Under the pieces are notes generated by a model. The model did not search any database. It saw nothing but the letters and a program-made list of their open reading frames with translations, and was not told where the DNA came from. Source: Pontibacter virosus (GTDB lineage: Bacteria; Bacteroidota; Bacteroidia; Cytophagales; Hymenobacteraceae). Taken from it: a DNA stretch of 64,000 bases. Of this stretch, positions 62,659-64,000 are shown in pieces (positions within the stretch are counted from its first letter, which is position 1; every line of letters begins with the position of its first letter). The stretch covers positions 30,663 through 94,662 of the forward strand of contig NZ_QEKI01000011.1 of the NCBI RefSeq assembly GCF_003096355.1, read 5' to 3'. The translations under genes were made by a program, and so were the position numbers.

Positions 62659-63301
62659 GCTCGAAAAAGGTAAAGTTATATCCATCATAGGCCCGAACGG
62701 CGCAGGTAAAACCACCATGAGCAAGTGCATCCTGGGCATGGTGCTGCCCGATAGCGGCGATGTTAAAATCAACGGCGAAAGCGTGCTCAAAAAGCACTCC
62801 TACCGCAGGCAGATCGGCTACATGCCCCAGATCGGCAAGTACCCCGAGAACATGAAAATCCGACAGGTGATTGAGATGATCCTCGACATCAGAAAAGAAG
62901 ATGCCGTGGACGATGAATTAATCGGTTTGTACAGGCTGGAAGAGATGTACGATAAAAGAATGGGCTCCCTGTCGGGCGGCACAAAGCAGAAAGTGAGCGC
63001 GGCACTGGCCTTTCTGTTCGATCCGCTGGTGCTAATTCTCGATGAACCCACCGCCGGCCTCGATCCCTTTGCGGCTGAAATTCTAAAGGGCAAAATCCTG
63101 AAAGAGAAGAAGAAAGGCAAGCTGGTGCTGATCACCTCACACGTGATGAGCGAGATTGAGGAAGTAGCCGACGAGGTACTGTGCCTGGTAGACGGCAACG
63201 TGATGTTCTATGAAACGATTTCGGATCTGAAGGAGCAAACACAGGAAACGCGCCTCAGCCGTGCAGTCGCTAAAATCATGAACGAAGGGAGGGTTATATA
63301 A
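62591..63301 (+). CDS. nosF: NosF ABC-transporter ATPase, copy 2
   Basis: A 236-residue ATPase with intact Walker A (GPNGAGKTTMSKC), signature (LSGGTKQKVSAAL), Walker B (LVLILDEPTAGLDP) and H-loop (ITSHVMSEIEE). The region coding Walker A is very similar in DNA to copy 1 (a 41-base identical run), while later parts differ more. Ends 3 bases before nosY2. Confidence 0.95.
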   Translation: MITIENLYKSYGKLQVLRGVSVELEKGKVISIIGPNGAGKTTMSKCILGMVLPDSGDVKINGESVLKKHSYRRQIGYMPQIGKYPENMKIRQVIEMILDIRKEDAVDDELIGLYRLEEMYDKRMGSLSGGTKQKVSAALAFLFDPLVLILDEPTAGLDPFAAEILKGKILKEKKKGKLVLITSHVMSEIEEVADEVLCLVDGNVMFYETISDLKEQTQETRLSRAVAKIMNEGRVI

Positions 63302-63304
63302 GCC

Positions 63305-64000
63305 ATGAACAAGATCATCAAATACGTATTGTACGACATCGTGCGCAGCAAGATCGTGGTGGCCTACACGCTGTTCCTGCTCCTGCTCTCGATTGGTCTA
63401 TTCAACCTGGGCGGCAGCCCCGACAAGGGCCTGCTCAGTCTGCTCAATCTGGTGCTGCTGACCGTGCCCCTGATCAGCATCGTCTTCGGCACCACCCACT
63501 TCTACAACTCCTACGAGTTCATGGAGCTTTTGATCTCCCAGCCGATCAAACGCAGCAAGATCTTTCTGAGCGAGTACCTGGGCGTCTCGCTCTCCCTGTC
63601 TGCCGCCTTTTTGATAGGCGTAGGCGTGCCGGTGCTGCTTTTCGCCCCCGGGGCCACGGGCCTCTACCTGGTGCTCACGGGCCTGTTTGTCACCTTCATC
63701 TTCGTGGCCCTGGCCTTCCTGGCCTCGGTCGCCACGCGCGACAAGGCCAAGGGCATCGGCATCGCCCTGCTGCTCTGGTTCTACTTTGCGCTGATCTACG
63801 ACGGCATCGTGCTCTTCATCCTCTACTCCTTCGGCGACTACCCGCTCGAGTACGCCACCCTGGCGCTCACGGCCCTCAACCCCGTGGATTTGGGGCGGGT
63901 GCTGGTGCTGCTCCACCTGGACGTCTCGGCCATGATGGGCTACACCGGGGCCCTCTACAAGAGCATCTTCGGCAGCGGCTGGGGGGTGGGCCTGGCCTTC
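63305..64000 (+). CDS. nosY: NosY ABC-transporter permease, copy 2, cut by window edge
   Basis: The first 232 codons of a NosY permease. The DNA is almost the same as copy 1: a 104-base identical run (57029-57132 against 63806-63909) and an 85-base run (57138-57222 against the last bases of the window). Protein differences are few (for example GLLSLLNL kept, IRRSRIF becomes IKRSKIF). Codon use is the same GC-rich third-position pattern as copy 1. Confidence 0.95.
   Translation, partial: MNKIIKYVLYDIVRSKIVVAYTLFLLLLSIGLFNLGGSPDKGLLSLLNLVLLTVPLISIVFGTTHFYNSYEFMELLISQPIKRSKIFLSEYLGVSLSLSAAFLIGVGVPVLLFAPGATGLYLVLTGLFVTFIFVALAFLASVATRDKAKGIGIALLLWFYFALIYDGIVLFILYSFGDYPLEYATLALTALNPVDLGRVLVLLHLDVSAMMGYTGALYKSIFGSGWGVGLAF

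Noticed and set aside
1..64000. tRNA, rRNA, CRISPR arrays, insertion sequences, phage genes
   Set aside because: Looked for T-loop phrases, spaced identical repeats, transposase and integrase motifs; none found.

Overview
The window looks like chromosomal DNA of an aerobic, facultatively denitrifying Bacteroidetes bacterium of the Cytophagales/Hymenobacteraceae type (Pontibacter is my best guess, not proven). Reasons: moderate GC, promoters of the Bacteroidetes kind (TAnnTTTG near -7), a secreted subtilase with a type IX secretion tail, clade II nos genes, and many gene families typical of this phylum. No rRNA, tRNA, CRISPR array, integrase or transposase was recognised.

Layout. 0-5 kb: end of a trehalose-6-phosphate phosphatase domain, exonuclease VII (xseA/xseB), a 1.1 kb repeat-rich spacer and an XRE regulator of the RamB/ScfR kind. 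5-8.3 kb: the glyoxylate shunt genes aceB and aceA, divergent from that regulator. 8.3-16 kb: a CNNM/CBS membrane protein, an aldehyde dehydrogenase and SDR pair, HMG-CoA lyase with a LutA-like Fe-S protein, and two paralogous beta-barrels. 16.3-19.3 kb: a four-gene operon ending in cyanophycinase. 19.3-26.6 kb: TPR protein, HipA-like kinase with DUF3037 partner, a catalytic-domain-less pseudouridine synthase relative, aldehyde dehydrogenase with DUF779 and a divergent AraC regulator, and ferredoxin with its reductase. 26.8-30.1 kb: a membrane-protein operon with a winged-helix regulator and two matching palindromic operators. 30.5-34.3 kb: isoaspartyl peptidase and cyanophycin synthetase. 34.6-46.1 kb: a low-complexity Gly/Ser/Tyr protein, STAS protein, LuxR-type response regulator, pirin, secreted subtilase, an unusual GT35 protein and an M28 peptidase.

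46.3-64 kb is a denitrification island. A quinol-type NO reductase operon reads left. A cupin gene and a complete nitrous oxide reductase operon (cytochrome c, nosZ, membrane protein, nosL, nosD, nosF, nosY) read right. The entire seven-gene nos operon is then repeated in tandem in the same order, and the second nosY runs off the window edge. The divergent nor/cupin control region and the first nos promoter share an identical arrangement of CRP/FNR-like sites placed a fixed distance from a -7 box, which suggests one nitric-oxide- or oxygen-responsive regulator for all three units. The second nos operon lacks that arrangement.

How it fits together: the cell probably makes and breaks down cyanophycin as a nitrogen store (synthetase, cyanophycinase, isoaspartyl dipeptidase), uses acetate or fatty acids through the glyoxylate shunt, and removes NO and N2O by NorZ and two NosZ enzymes that appear to be lipid-anchored. 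A heptamer, AGGTATA/TATACCT, is strikingly over-represented in genes and spacers alike.
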